A stretch of 64,000 nt of DNA from the NCBI RefSeq assembly GCF_001571345.1, contig NZ_BCTP01000011.1:34146-98145 (forward strand), given 5' to 3'. Positions 1 through 9,063 of this stretch are shown here, one piece after another; position 1 is the first letter of the stretch; each line of letters starts with the position of its first letter. The notes beneath the pieces are model-generated. The model did not search any database and was not told the DNA's origin. It saw only the letters and a list, made by a program, of their open reading frames with translations. The DNA is from Komagataeibacter xylinus NBRC 15237. Lineage in GTDB: Bacteria > Pseudomonadota > Alphaproteobacteria > Acetobacterales > Acetobacteraceae. A program made the position numbers and the translations under genes.

Positions 1-1536
1 GCCAAAGGGTTCGATCTCGATGCCCAGCCGGGCCAGCGCGGGCGCGAAAGGCAGCAGCACGTCCACCTGCCGGGCTGGCAGGTCCACCACCTCGGGCAGC
101 AGGAGACGCTGGGCGCGGATCTCGCCGTCCAGATACTGCGCGCGCAGGATTTCATGCGTCAGGCGCTCATGGGCGGCATGCTGGTCCACCAGCACCAGCG
201 CGCCATCCGCCGTCTGTGACAGGATATAGGTGCCCAGCACCTGCGCCACCGCAGCACCCAGCGGATGCGCCATGGCGGCAGCGGTGTCCGTATGCGCCAG
301 CACGGCTTCGGGCACCGCCTTGCGGGCGGCGGGCAGGGCTGCAAGCGGCAGCGACGACTCGGCAAAGCCAGGGGGCAGGCCATGATCGGCCTGCGGGGCT
401 GGCGCCAGTGGCGCTGCCATGCGGGTGGACAGGCCTGCCGCGTCATTCCCACGCTCGGGCGGGTACCAGATGCGGGCGGCTGACGGCCCGCGCGACTGGA
501 GGAGGTCGGGCCGCACGCCCGCAATACCCGCCCCGGTGCCAAGAACCCGCCCCAGCGTGCCAATGACCAGCGCGCGCACCGCAGCCGAGTCGGCATAGCG
601 CAGCTCGGTCTTGGCGGGGTGTACGTTCACATCCACCTGCTCGGGCGGAATTTCGAGCGACAGCGCCACCACCGCATGTCGCCCGTGCTCCATCACGTTG
701 CGATAGGCCACGCGCACGGCGGTGCGCAGCACGGGATCGACCACCGGCCGCCCGTTGACCAGCAGCATCTGCCCGTTGGCCGTGGCCCGGTGCACCGAGG
801 GCGCGCAGATATAGCCACTCAGCTTCAGGTCGCCGCGCTGGCCTTCAACCAATAGCAGCCCATCGGCCTGCCCCGCCTCAAGAATGGCCGCAACACGCGC
901 AGCCCGGTCCTGCGCGGGCAGGTCAAGAACCACGCGCTGGTCAAATTCCAGCCGGAACGCCACATGCGGGGCAGACAGCGCCAGCCTGCGCACCACGTTC
1001 TCGGCATGGCTGGATTCAACACGCGGGCTCTTGAGGAACTTGCGCCGTGCGGGCGTGGCAAAGAACAGGTCTTCCACCAGCACGCGGGTGCCCGCAGGCC
1101 CGGCACAGGGTTCAGGCTGGCCCACAGCCCCCCCTTCCACGCAGATCGACCATGCCGAATCCGCGCCATGCCGCCGCGACATGACCGTCAGCCGTGCCGC
1201 AGCCCCGATGGAGGGCAACGCCTCGCCCCTGAAACCAAGGGTGGAAATCCGCACCAGCGTCTCGTCACGCAGTTTGGAGGTACAGTGCCGCTCGACAGCC
1301 AGGCACAAATCATCGGGCGACATGCCGCAGCCGTCATCAGTCACTTCGATGCGGTCGATCCCGCCCCGGTCGAGGCGGATGCCGATGCGTTTCGCCCCCG
1401 AATCCAGCGCGTTTTCCACCAGTTCCTTCAGGGCCGCGGCCGGGCGTTCAATCACCTCGCCCGCGGCAATGCGATTGACCACCTGCTCTGACAGGCGACG
1501 GATAACCGGCAGTTCAGGCGTGGAAGACGTGTTCAT
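1..1536 (-). CDS. mutL: DNA mismatch repair protein MutL (3' end cut by window)
   Basis: MutL is the GHKL ATPase that links MutS mismatch recognition to strand incision and removal. 512 codons lie in the window; the C-terminus is beyond base 1. Seen: the N-terminal ATPase motifs (KELVENALDSG, DDGCGM, STLGFRGEAL), the transducer domain (LLVNGRPVVDP, DVNVHPAKTELRY), a low-complexity Ala/Pro linker, and the start of the C-terminal dimerisation domain. The motif DQHAAHERLTHE at about residues 451-462 fits the DQHA(x)2E(x)4E metal site of MutL proteins that nick DNA themselves, as expected in bacteria without MutH. The start is the ATG followed by NTSSTPELPVIRRLS. It is the first gene of a minus-strand block but separated by 221 bases from the lipoprotein gene upstream. 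Confidence 0.95.
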   Translation of the reverse strand, partial: MNTSSTPELPVIRRLSEQVVNRIAAGEVIERPAAALKELVENALDSGAKRIGIRLDRGGIDRIEVTDDGCGMSPDDLCLAVERHCTSKLRDETLVRISTLGFRGEALPSIGAAARLTVMSRRHGADSAWSICVEGGAVGQPEPCAGPAGTRVLVEDLFFATPARRKFLKSPRVESSHAENVVRRLALSAPHVAFRLEFDQRVVLDLPAQDRAARVAAILEAGQADGLLLVEGQRGDLKLSGYICAPSVHRATANGQMLLVNGRPVVDPVLRTAVRVAYRNVMEHGRHAVVALSLEIPPEQVDVNVHPAKTELRYADSAAVRALVIGTLGRVLGTGAGIAGVRPDLLQSRGPSAARIWYPPERGNDAAGLSTRMAAPLAPAPQADHGLPPGFAESSLPLAALPAARKAVPEAVLAHTDTAAAMAHPLGAAVAQVLGTYILSQTADGALVLVDQHAAHERLTHEILRAQYLDGEIRAQRLLLPEVVDLPARQVDVLLPFAPALARLGIEIEPFG

Positions 1537-1725
1537 GCGGATAAACCGGGGGTTGTGGAATACGCGGATGCCGCGCCCATGCGGGCCAGCCCGCTGGAGG
1601 CAGCCATAAAAGCCCGTCCAGCACACATCCCCCAATCATAAGGACGTTGCTGGTGGATCCATTTTAGAAAAACTTCAGCGGATGTCGCTTTTTTGGAAAA
1701 AAACGGCACGCGAAAATTTTTATCG

Positions 1726-1753
1726 TTTCCTGTCAGCGCGTTATTACAGGAAA
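1726..1753 (-). terminator. Possible terminator hairpin after the DUF3035 lipoprotein gene
   Basis: TTTCCTGT (1726-1733) and ACAGGAAA (1746-1753) form a perfect 8-bp stem with a 12-base loop. It starts just after the stop of the minus-strand lipoprotein gene. On the minus strand it is followed by a short A/T stretch rather than a clean U-run, so it is a weak call. Confidence 0.35.
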
Positions 1754-1757
1754 TGTC

Positions 1758-2282
1758 TTATTTGGTCGGGCCGCTGACGGTGGGCGTTGCCCCCTGGGTC
1801 AGGTTGCGGCCAAGGGCCGAATCCTCACGCAGGCGGGCGTTTTCCGCCTTGCCATTGACCAGGTTCCCTGCCCCGCCGCCATGCCAGAACATCAGCTTGT
1901 CCACAAAGCTGGTGTCAGCCCGGCCCATCTCGCCCTTGTCGGGCTCGTTCGCGGCTTCCTGTGCCTGACCCACAAGGGCGGTCTGCCCCACGCTGCCCGT
2001 GCCATCAGCCCCCTGCAGCGCCACGTTGGGCGAGAGGGTTTCAAGCGCCTGCATGCGCGGATTGGTGTCCTGCGCGCGCTGGACCGCATTGCTGTTGGGC
2101 GCACCGAGTTCATCCGATGGCGGCATGGACAGGGGCGCGCGGGTGGTGACGGTGTATTCGTCGGGCAGGCTGCGCTCGAGCCCGAACGCGCGCGACACAT
2201 CGGCACCCGTGCACCCCGAGAGCATGAAGCCACTGGAGACAAGCAATGCACATGAAAGGGGTCTGAGAGCTGAAATCGCCAT
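1758..2282 (-). CDS. DUF3035-type lipoprotein
   Basis: A 174-residue exported lipoprotein. The N-terminus MAISALRPLSCALLVSSGF is a signal peptide ending in the lipobox LSGC. The following segment FGLERSLPDEYTVTTRAPLS is the recognisable part of the alphaproteobacterial DUF3035 family, whose members are described as outer-membrane-associated proteins of unknown detailed role. The rest is Ala/Gly/Asn-rich and low in conserved features. The open frame extends 26 codons further upstream, but the chosen ATG has an AGGCGAG-like ribosome site and gives a normal signal peptide. It lies 58 bases downstream of lspA, the signal peptidase that would process it. Confidence 0.8.
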   Translation of the reverse strand: MAISALRPLSCALLVSSGFMLSGCTGADVSRAFGLERSLPDEYTVTTRAPLSMPPSDELGAPNSNAVQRAQDTNPRMQALETLSPNVALQGADGTGSVGQTALVGQAQEAANEPDKGEMGRADTSFVDKLMFWHGGGAGNLVNGKAENARLREDSALGRNLTQGATPTVSGPTK

Positions 2283-2340
2283 ATCTCGCCTATTACCGTG
2301 AGTGGAACGCTTCGGCAAGCATGTGCGCGCCGCATCCACT

Positions 2341-2814
2341 TTAGTTTGCATCGCGATCACGCAGGTTGTCGATGATCAGGATCGCAACGCCACAATCTAT
2401 CAGCGCATCGGCGATGTTGAACACCGGCCATGACCAGCCATAGGCATGGGCATGGATGAAATCGACCACCGCGCCAAAACGCAGCCTGTCGATGACGTTG
2501 CCAATCGCCCCGCCCATGACCATGCCCAGCGCCACCGCCACCCATTGCCGCCGGGTGCGCGCCATCCATACGCCCAGCCCCGCCACGATCAGCAGCGCCG
2601 CGAGCGAGAAAATGATGCGGCCGGCAGCCCCCGCGCCCCCCAGCATGCCAAAGGTGATGGCGTGGTTCCACACCATGGTCAGGTTCAGGCCCGGCAGCAC
2701 CGGCACGCTTTCACGCGCTGGCAGATCGTAGATGTTGAGGATCCAGTATTTGCTGGCCTGATCGGCCACCAGCGCGCCGAGCAGGCAGGCGGCACCCAGA
2801 ACGCGGTTGTTCAT
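2341..2814 (-). CDS. lspA: Lipoprotein signal peptidase (signal peptidase II)
   Basis: Inner-membrane aspartyl protease that cleaves the signal peptide of diacylglyceryl-modified prolipoproteins. The 157-residue product shows four hydrophobic segments, the VADQASKYWI motif near the N-terminus, GNVIDRLRFGAVVDF with one catalytic Asp, and FNIADALIDCG with the other. Length is usual for the family. The start MNNRVLGA was chosen over an in-frame start 15 codons upstream because that one lies inside ileS. It begins 5 bases after the ileS stop, so ileS and lspA are probably co-transcribed, a common arrangement in proteobacteria. Confidence 0.95.
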   Translation of the reverse strand: MNNRVLGAACLLGALVADQASKYWILNIYDLPARESVPVLPGLNLTMVWNHAITFGMLGGAGAAGRIIFSLAALLIVAGLGVWMARTRRQWVAVALGMVMGGAIGNVIDRLRFGAVVDFIHAHAYGWSWPVFNIADALIDCGVAILIIDNLRDRDAN

Positions 2815-2819
2815 CGCGG

Positions 2820-5693
2820 CTATGCCTTGCCCTGCACCACATCGACACAACGCAGGCACAGCTCGGGGTGAATGGCGTTCTGCCCCACTTCATCGAGCAC
2901 CTTCCAGCAGCGCGCGCATTTATGGCCCGTGGCCACGCTGATGGTGGGAATGCCGTGGGGGGTGCCCTCCTGCGCCTCGTCCTCGCCCAGATAGATCGAG
3001 CCGCTGCCCGCCACCACCGTCACATCGGCCTGCGAGACAATGCTGAGTTCCGCCCAGTCCACGCCCGCAAACCGCGCCGCTTCCGCCTCCGACAGGGGCA
3101 GTTCAAGCGCTGCCTGCAGCGAGGACTTGACCAGCCCGTCGCGCCGCGCGGTCTCGATCTCGGTGGTGATGATGCGACGCACGGCGCGCAGCATGGCCCA
3201 GCGCTCGCCCAGTTCGGGGTCGTTCCACCCGGTGGGCAGTTCCGCGAAGGATTGCAGGTGCACGCTCTCGGTATTGCCGGGGCGGGCCAGCCAGGCTTCC
3301 TCCGCCGTAAACACCAGCACCGGGGCCAGCCATGCGCACAGGTTGCGGTGCAGGTGGTCGAGCACGGTGCGGGCCGCGCGACGCTTGAGGCTGTGGGGGC
3401 CATCGCAGTAGATGGTGTCCTTGCGCACGTCGAAGTAGAAGGCCGAAAGGTCGGCAGCACAGAAGCCGTGCAGCGCGGGGTACACGCCCACCCATTCATG
3501 CGTTTCCACCGCGCGGGCCACGAGGCCGCCGAGTTCGGTCATGCGGTGCAGCACCCAGCGCTCAAGCTCGGGCAGTTCACCGTAGGGCACGCGCTCGGCC
3601 TCGGTAAAGCCGTCGAGTGCGCCGAGCAGCCAGCGCAGCGTGTTGCGCAGGCGGCGGTAAAGCTCGCCCTGCTGCTTGAGGATTTCCTTGCCGATGCGCA
3701 GGTCCTCGTTGGTGTCCGAGTTCATGACCCACAGGCGCAGGATATCGGCGCCAAGGCTGTCATTGACATCCTGCGGCGCAATGACATTGCCCAGCGACTT
3801 CGACATCTTGCGGCCCTGCTCATCGAGCACGAAGCCGTTGGTCACCAGCGCCTTGTAGGGGGCTACGCCGCGCGTGCCGACACTTTCGAGCAGCGAGGAC
3901 TGGAACCAGCCGCGATGCTGGTCCGAGCCTTCAAGATACAGGTCGGCGGGGAAGGGCATGTCGCCATGACCGAGCACGAAGGCATGGGTCGAGCCACTCT
4001 CGAACCACACATCCACGATGTCGAACACCTGCTCGTAATCATCGGGGTTGCGGCCTTCGCCAAGGAAGCGCGAGGCGGGCGAACTGTACCACGCATCCGC
4101 CCCTTCCGCGCGGAAGGCGGTGACAATGCGCTCCATCACCTCTTTATCGCGCAGCACCTCGCCGGTGCGCTTTTCCACGAACACGGCAATGGGCACGCCC
4201 CAAGCGCGCTGGCGGCTGATGCACCAGTCGGGCCGCCCTGCCACCATCGAGGTCAGGCGGTTACGCGCCTGCGCGGGCACGAAGGTCACTTTCTCAAGGG
4301 CTGCCAGCGCACGGTCGCGCAGGTGCCCCTCGCCATCCATGCGGATGAACCATTGCGGGGTGGCGCGATAGATGATCGGCGCGCGCGAGCGCCAGGAATG
4401 CGGGTAGGAATGCACCAGCACCGCCCGCGCCACCAGCCCGCACGGCGCGGTGCCAGCACTCACGGCACGCTGCATGGCCTCAAGCAGGGCCTGACACACC
4501 GGCTCGGCGGCCTTGAACACATGGCCACCGGCAAAGAGCGGCACATAGTCGGCGTAGCGGCCATCATCCATCACCAGTTCGGTGATTTCCAGGCCATGGG
4601 CGCGACCAAGGTTGAAGTCGTCCTCGCCATGGGCGGGCGCGGTATGCACGAGGCCGGTGCCCGCCTCGGTGGTGACGTGGTCGCCGGGCAGCAGCGGCAC
4701 GTCAAAATCGTAGCCCTGCCCGCGCAGCGGATGGGCGCAGATCGCGCCTTCCAGTGCACTGCCCGGCAGGGTGTAAAGAACGTGGTGGGCCGTAACGCCA
4801 GCAGCATCGCAGAAGGGCGCGATCAGATCCTCGGCCACCAGCACCTTTGCTTCGGGCTCCAGGGTCGCACTCTCGCTCACGCCATCAACCCGCACCACGG
4901 CATAGGTGATGTCGGGGCCGTAAGCGATGGCGCGGTTGGCGGGAATGGTCCACGGCGTGGTGGTCCAGATCACGGCCGCCACGTCTTCGAGCGCCTTCGC
5001 GGGCGTCGGGTCGGTCACGAAGGGGAAGGCCACGTGGATGGCGGTGGACTCGTGATCGCGGTATTCGATCTCGGCCTCGGCCAGCGCGGTCTTTTCAACC
5101 GGGCTCCACATGACCGGGCGCAGGCCACGATACAGCAGGCCGTTAAGCAGGAACTTGCCGATCTCGCCCGCAATCGCCGCCTCTGACGAAAAATCCATGG
5201 TGGCGTAGCGGTTCGCCCACTCCGCCTGCACGCCCAGCCTGCGGAACTCGGCAGCCTGCGTGTCGAGCCATTTCTGGGCATAGGCGCGGCACTCGGCGCG
5301 GAACTGCAGCACGGGCACGCTGTCCTTGTCCTGCCCGCGCTTGCGGTATTCCTCCTCGATCTTCCATTCGATCGGCAGGCCGTGGCAGTCCCAGCCCGGC
5401 ACGTAATGGATGCCGTAGCCCGCCATGCGGTGAGCGCGGTTGATCACGTCCTTGAGGATCTTGTTCAGCGCGTGGCCGATATGCAGGTGGCCGTTGGCGT
5501 AGGGCGGACCATCATGGAGCATGAACACGTCACGCCCCCTGGCCTGCTCGAACAGGCGCGCATCGAGCTTTTCGCCGTCCCACCCCGCCAGAATCTCGGG
5601 TTCCCGCCGGGGCAGGTTGCCACGCATGGGGAAGGAGGTCGTCGGCAGGAAGACCGTCTCCCGATAGAGATCCTGTGGTTTTGACTCGGACAT
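2820..5693 (-). CDS. ileS: Isoleucyl-tRNA synthetase
   Basis: Charges tRNA-Ile. The 957-residue protein is a full-length class I synthetase with the HIGH box in PYANGHLHIGHALNK, the KMSKS box in GRKMSKSLGN, the CP1 editing insertion between them, the WCISRQRAWGVPI catalytic segment, and a C-terminal zinc ribbon (CARCW ... CLRC). The start MSESKPQDLYRETVFLP matches the usual IleS beginning. An in-frame start 19 codons upstream would add residues unlike the family. Likely operon: ileS-lspA-lipoprotein. Confidence 0.97.
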   Translation of the reverse strand: MSESKPQDLYRETVFLPTTSFPMRGNLPRREPEILAGWDGEKLDARLFEQARGRDVFMLHDGPPYANGHLHIGHALNKILKDVINRAHRMAGYGIHYVPGWDCHGLPIEWKIEEEYRKRGQDKDSVPVLQFRAECRAYAQKWLDTQAAEFRRLGVQAEWANRYATMDFSSEAAIAGEIGKFLLNGLLYRGLRPVMWSPVEKTALAEAEIEYRDHESTAIHVAFPFVTDPTPAKALEDVAAVIWTTTPWTIPANRAIAYGPDITYAVVRVDGVSESATLEPEAKVLVAEDLIAPFCDAAGVTAHHVLYTLPGSALEGAICAHPLRGQGYDFDVPLLPGDHVTTEAGTGLVHTAPAHGEDDFNLGRAHGLEITELVMDDGRYADYVPLFAGGHVFKAAEPVCQALLEAMQRAVSAGTAPCGLVARAVLVHSYPHSWRSRAPIIYRATPQWFIRMDGEGHLRDRALAALEKVTFVPAQARNRLTSMVAGRPDWCISRQRAWGVPIAVFVEKRTGEVLRDKEVMERIVTAFRAEGADAWYSSPASRFLGEGRNPDDYEQVFDIVDVWFESGSTHAFVLGHGDMPFPADLYLEGSDQHRGWFQSSLLESVGTRGVAPYKALVTNGFVLDEQGRKMSKSLGNVIAPQDVNDSLGADILRLWVMNSDTNEDLRIGKEILKQQGELYRRLRNTLRWLLGALDGFTEAERVPYGELPELERWVLHRMTELGGLVARAVETHEWVGVYPALHGFCAADLSAFYFDVRKDTIYCDGPHSLKRRAARTVLDHLHRNLCAWLAPVLVFTAEEAWLARPGNTESVHLQSFAELPTGWNDPELGERWAMLRAVRRIITTEIETARRDGLVKSSLQAALELPLSEAEAARFAGVDWAELSIVSQADVTVVAGSGSIYLGEDEAQEGTPHGIPTISVATGHKCARCWKVLDEVGQNAIHPELCLRCVDVVQGKA

Positions 5694-5789
5694 GGCCTGT
5701 TCTGTTCTTCTGGCAGGGGAAAGTTCAGTTGCCCCCCGGGGGCGCAACATCTAGGGGCGCAACCTTATGAGTGCGGCGGCGCGGCGCGG

Positions 5790-6749
5790 TCAAGCCTTGG
5801 CAGGTGGGCCGCCTGTCTGGTGCAGGGCAAGCCAGGCGCTGGCCTGCGCGGAATCACGCGCGATCTGCGCCTTGAGCGCATCAAGCCCGTCAAACCGGCG
5901 CTCGGCGCGCAGCAGCGTATGCAGCGCCACCGACAGGGTCTGGCCATACAGGTCGCCATCAAAGCCGAGCAGGTGCACTTCCAGCCGGCTTTCCTGCCCG
6001 TCATTGATGGTGGGCCTGCGGCCGATATTGGCAACGCCGGGGCAGACCCGGCCATCGGGCAGGCGCACGCTCACGGCATAGACCCCGCGCGCGGGTTCGA
6101 GGTGGCGGCCAAGGGCGATGTTGGCCGTGGGGAAGCCAAGCAGGCGGCCACGCTTGTCGCCATGCTGCACCACGCCGCGAATCGACCATGGGCGCCCGAG
6201 TTCCTCCGCCGCGCGCTCGGGGTAGCCATCCTGCAACAGCCTGCGGATGCGGCTTGAGGAATACGGCCCCAGCGAATCGGAAAGCGGCGGCACCACGGTC
6301 AGCCCGATGCCCAGCGCCTCGGTCTGCCCGGTCAGGAAATCGACATTGCCCTGCCTGCGGTGGCCAAAGGCGAAATCCATGCCACAGGCGACATGGCGCA
6401 GGCCAAGCCCTTCATGCAGCACGCGGGTGACGAAATGCTCGGCGCTCATGGCACTGAATTCCGGGTCAAACCCGATCTGGAACACATGCCTGACCCCAAG
6501 GGCGGCAAGGGCTGCAAAGCGCTCCTCGGGCAGGGTCAGGCGAAAGGGCGGGTCCTGCGGGCGGAAGAGTTCGCGCGGGTGCGGCTCGAAAGTCACCACC
6601 GCCAGTTCACGCTCGGGGCGGGCGGCATGCAGCGCATGGACCAGATGGGCATGGCCCAGATGCACGCCGTCAAAATTGCCCAGCGCCGCCACGCATCCCC
6701 GCGCGCTATCGGGGGTGTGCCGCCAGTCGGTATGCAGCCGCGCCTTCAT
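5790..6749 (-). CDS. ribF: Bifunctional riboflavin kinase / FAD synthetase
   Basis: Converts riboflavin to FMN and FMN to FAD. The 319-residue protein has an N-terminal nucleotidyltransferase domain (ALGNFDGVHLGHAHLV, TFEPHPRELF, SSSRIRRLL) and a C-terminal flavokinase domain (GFPTANIAL, GVYAV, ANIGRRPTIN, EVHLLGFDGDLYG). Length is normal. Its ATG overlaps the mtnC stop as ATGA, so it is translationally coupled behind the methionine-salvage genes. That neighbourhood is not an obvious functional pairing. Confidence 0.96.
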   Translation of the reverse strand: MKARLHTDWRHTPDSARGCVAALGNFDGVHLGHAHLVHALHAARPERELAVVTFEPHPRELFRPQDPPFRLTLPEERFAALAALGVRHVFQIGFDPEFSAMSAEHFVTRVLHEGLGLRHVACGMDFAFGHRRQGNVDFLTGQTEALGIGLTVVPPLSDSLGPYSSSRIRRLLQDGYPERAAEELGRPWSIRGVVQHGDKRGRLLGFPTANIALGRHLEPARGVYAVSVRLPDGRVCPGVANIGRRPTINDGQESRLEVHLLGFDGDLYGQTLSVALHTLLRAERRFDGLDALKAQIARDSAQASAWLALHQTGGPPAKA

Positions 6750-7462
6750 GCCACCTCCGGGTGCGGCAGGCCGAAACGCTGCGCCACCTCGGCCAGCGAG
6801 CCTGCCACCGGGTGCGTGGTGCCGGGCTGCGTACCGTCCTGCGCATGCACGATCTGGCAGGTGCGCAGGCCCGCCTGTGCCGCCGCGTCAAGCTCGGCCA
6901 CCACATCGGACAGGAACAGCACATCGCCCGCCTGCCAGCGCGCGGCGTCGAGGATGCGGCGATAGCTTTCGGCATCGCGCTTGCCGCCCATCTGCAGGTC
7001 GTAAAACCCCACGAACACGCTGCTCAGGTTGCCTTCTGTCGTATGACCATAGATCAGCTTCTGCGCCGCGACCGAGCCGGAGGAATAGACCGCAAGCGAC
7101 AGCCCCGCCGCCGCCCAGCAGCGCAGGGCGGGCACCACGTCAGGGTAAAGGGTCGCCTTGAGCGCGCCCTCGGCATAGCCCTGCGCCCAGACCATGCCCT
7201 GCAATGCCTTGAGCGGCGCCACCTTGGCATCCGCGTCCATCCATGCCTCAAGCTGGCGCAGGGGCGAAACCCCGGGGGCAAGCCGCGCGATTTCCGCGAT
7301 CTGGGCCTTGACCACGGGGTCATCCGCATGGGTGCGCAGCAGGGCAGGCAGCGCCTTGCGGGCATAGGGGAACAGGGTCGCATGGACGAAGGAAACCGGA
7401 ATGGTCGTCCCCTCGATATCCAGCAGCACCGCGCGTAATGGCGGCTGCGTGGCCTGGGTCAC
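6746..7462 (-). CDS. mtnC: Enolase-phosphatase E1 (methionine salvage)
   Basis: HAD-family enzyme that enolises and then dephosphorylates 2,3-diketo-5-methylthiopentyl-1-phosphate to the acireductone. Seen: DIEGTTIPVSFVHATLFPYA (nucleophile Asp and the E1-specific DxEGT), YSSGSVAAQKLIYGHT, GKRDAESYRRI and the final DxxxELDAA loop. The start is taken as GTG because AAGGAG sits 8 bases upstream and the product then begins just before the HAD motif; the open frame runs 29 codons further into mtnD territory. 238 residues is the normal size. Confidence 0.93.
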   Translation of the reverse strand: MTQATQPPLRAVLLDIEGTTIPVSFVHATLFPYARKALPALLRTHADDPVVKAQIAEIARLAPGVSPLRQLEAWMDADAKVAPLKALQGMVWAQGYAEGALKATLYPDVVPALRCWAAAGLSLAVYSSGSVAAQKLIYGHTTEGNLSSVFVGFYDLQMGGKRDAESYRRILDAARWQAGDVLFLSDVVAELDAAAQAGLRTCQIVHAQDGTQPGTTHPVAGSLAEVAQRFGLPHPEVA

Positions 7463-7487
7463 GGTCTTGTTCTCCTTCGGGTGCGGC

Positions 7488-8030
7488 TCAGGCTTCCGCG
7501 GGGAAGCTGGCTGCGATGTCACTGCCGGTATAGCGCGCGATCCAGCCATCGGGGTTGGTGAAGATGCGCAGCGTTACGAAATCGGGCGTCTCGCCGCCAT
7601 CAAACCAGTGCGGCGTGCCCGCGGGCACCGAGATCAGGTCGCCCGCCGTGCAGCGCACGTCATAGACGCGGCCGTTTACATGCAGGATGAAATCACCCTG
7701 CCCGTGCACGAAAAACCGCACCTCGTCCTCGCCATGCGTATGCTCGGACAGGTATTTGCGCCGCGCCTCCGCCCAGCCCTGTGTTTCCGGCCCCACGCGC
7801 AGCACATCGGCGGAACCCGCTCCCGTCTCGCCCATCAACTGGTCGAGATAGGGGCGGTAGGCGGCCAGCACCTCGGCCTCGGGGGCCGGGCGATCGGGGG
7901 TGACCGGGCTGTTCCACCGCTCGAAGCGCACGCCGATGGGCGCAAGCTCGGATGCGATGCGGGCGGGGTCGGTCAGGTGAATGATGGGCGTGCCGGGATT
8001 GTTGTCGGCATAGACATTGAGGCGGCTCAT
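7488..8030 (-). CDS. mtnD: Acireductone dioxygenase
   Basis: Metal-dependent cupin that oxidises the acireductone to the 2-keto precursor of methionine plus formate (Fe form). The 180-residue protein carries the cupin metal ligands HTHGEDEVRFF (two His and one Glu) and a third His in PAGTPHWFDGG. It lies between mtnB and mtnC, overlapping mtnB by 4 bases (ATGA), and the order mtnB-mtnD-mtnC follows the pathway order except that MtnC acts before MtnD. Confidence 0.96.
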   Translation of the reverse strand: MSRLNVYADNNPGTPIIHLTDPARIASELAPIGVRFERWNSPVTPDRPAPEAEVLAAYRPYLDQLMGETGAGSADVLRVGPETQGWAEARRKYLSEHTHGEDEVRFFVHGQGDFILHVNGRVYDVRCTAGDLISVPAGTPHWFDGGETPDFVTLRIFTNPDGWIARYTGSDIAASFPAEA

Positions 8031-8650
8031 GGGAGCTTCCTTTTTTCCAGTTCGCAGGCGAGCAGGAACTCAAGCCCTTCGAGCCGCGCAAGGGCCATGT
8101 CCATGTCCGCCCCCCACACATACACCCCGTGCCCACGGATGATGTAGCCCGCGCGCATGCCATCAAGATGCGGGGCCACCACGCGCGCGAGGCGGGCGAT
8201 GTCCTGGTCATTGTCGAATATGGGCACGGTTACGCGGGCGGCATGCGTGTCCTGCCCGGCAAAGACCTTCTGCACCTCGTAGCCTTCAAGCACCAGCGCG
8301 TCGCCGCCTGCCATCGACAGCACGGTGGAGGCGACGGAGTGCCCATGCAGCACGGCGCCTGCCGCCGGGTCATGCGCATAGACCTGGCAGTGCAGCAATG
8401 TCTCGGCACTTGGCCGGTCGCCCTGGGCAAGCGGGCGCCCCTGCGGATCGACGCAGATCACCCCATCCGGCCCGAGCAGCCCCTTGTGCCCGCCCGAACG
8501 CGTGATGGCGAGGTTGCCATCAGGCAGGCGGATACTGATGTTGCCTGCCGTGGCGGGCACCCAGCCAAAACGGTCCATGCGCTGGCCCGCGGCAATGATG
8601 CGCTCCACCGCACGGCAATAGGCCCCTGCGGGGAAAACGGCCTGCGTCAT
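8027..8650 (-). CDS. mtnB: Methylthioribulose-1-phosphate dehydratase
   Basis: Class II aldolase-like zinc enzyme that dehydrates 5-methylthioribulose-1-phosphate in methionine salvage. Seen in the 207-residue protein: WVPATAGNISIRL near residue 30, ITRSGGHKG, the HGHSVASTVLS zinc-binding pair, and IIRGHGVYVWG with the third His. First gene of the mtnB-mtnD-mtnC-ribF run. The first pathway enzymes (MtnN/MtnP, MtnK or MtnA) are not in this window. Confidence 0.95.
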   Translation of the reverse strand: MTQAVFPAGAYCRAVERIIAAGQRMDRFGWVPATAGNISIRLPDGNLAITRSGGHKGLLGPDGVICVDPQGRPLAQGDRPSAETLLHCQVYAHDPAAGAVLHGHSVASTVLSMAGGDALVLEGYEVQKVFAGQDTHAARVTVPIFDNDQDIARLARVVAPHLDGMRAGYIIRGHGVYVWGADMDMALARLEGLEFLLACELEKRKLP

Positions 8651-8688
8651 GCTTTAGCGCTTTCCACCCGCGTGATCGGAAAGCCGCG

Positions 8689-8934
8689 TCATTTCACGTT
8701 ATTGGTGGAAGGCTGCGGCGCTTCGGTAAAGGTTGCGTCCTTTTCCTTGCCCGGCCCCTGGATGTGGCCGGAGGCCACGGGCTCGTGCGGCTCGTCATCG
8801 GCCATGTTCTTCTTGAACGACTTGATCCCGCGCGCCATGTCACCCATGAGCGAACTGATCTTGCCGCCGCCGCCGAACAGTACCAGCACCACTGCCAGTA
8901 CGATCAGCCAATGTCCCCAGCTCAAGCTACCCAT
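8689..8934 (-). CDS. tatA: Sec-independent (Tat) translocase subunit TatA
   Basis: Pore-forming subunit of the twin-arginine export system. The 81-residue product has the short N-terminal membrane helix ([20 protein letters not shown]), the glycine hinge, the amphipathic helix ([19 protein letters not shown]) and an acidic, disordered tail. The ATG before GSLSWGHW was chosen; the open frame continues 43 codons upstream without a family match. tatB and tatC are not adjacent, so TatA is encoded alone here. The mtnB start lies just beyond its stop. Confidence 0.93.
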   Translation of the reverse strand: MGSLSWGHWLIVLAVVLVLFGGGGKISSLMGDMARGIKSFKKNMADDEPHEPVASGHIQGPGKEKDATFTEAPQPSTNNVK

Positions 8935-9063
8935 CGCATCCCTCGATCCGCGTCCATGACGCAAAATGCCGTGTTGGCCGCCCTCCCGCATGGAAGCGGC
9001 CTGCCCTCCCCGCCTATGTGAGGGGAGAGCGCATGATATGCAAGCACCCCTGCCGCACGCCAC

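Noticed and set aside
2868..5186. 772-codon plus-strand frame opposite ileS
   Set aside because: Antisense to an unambiguous ileS with all synthetase motifs. It is His/Arg/Gly-rich with no domain, a GC-rich shadow.
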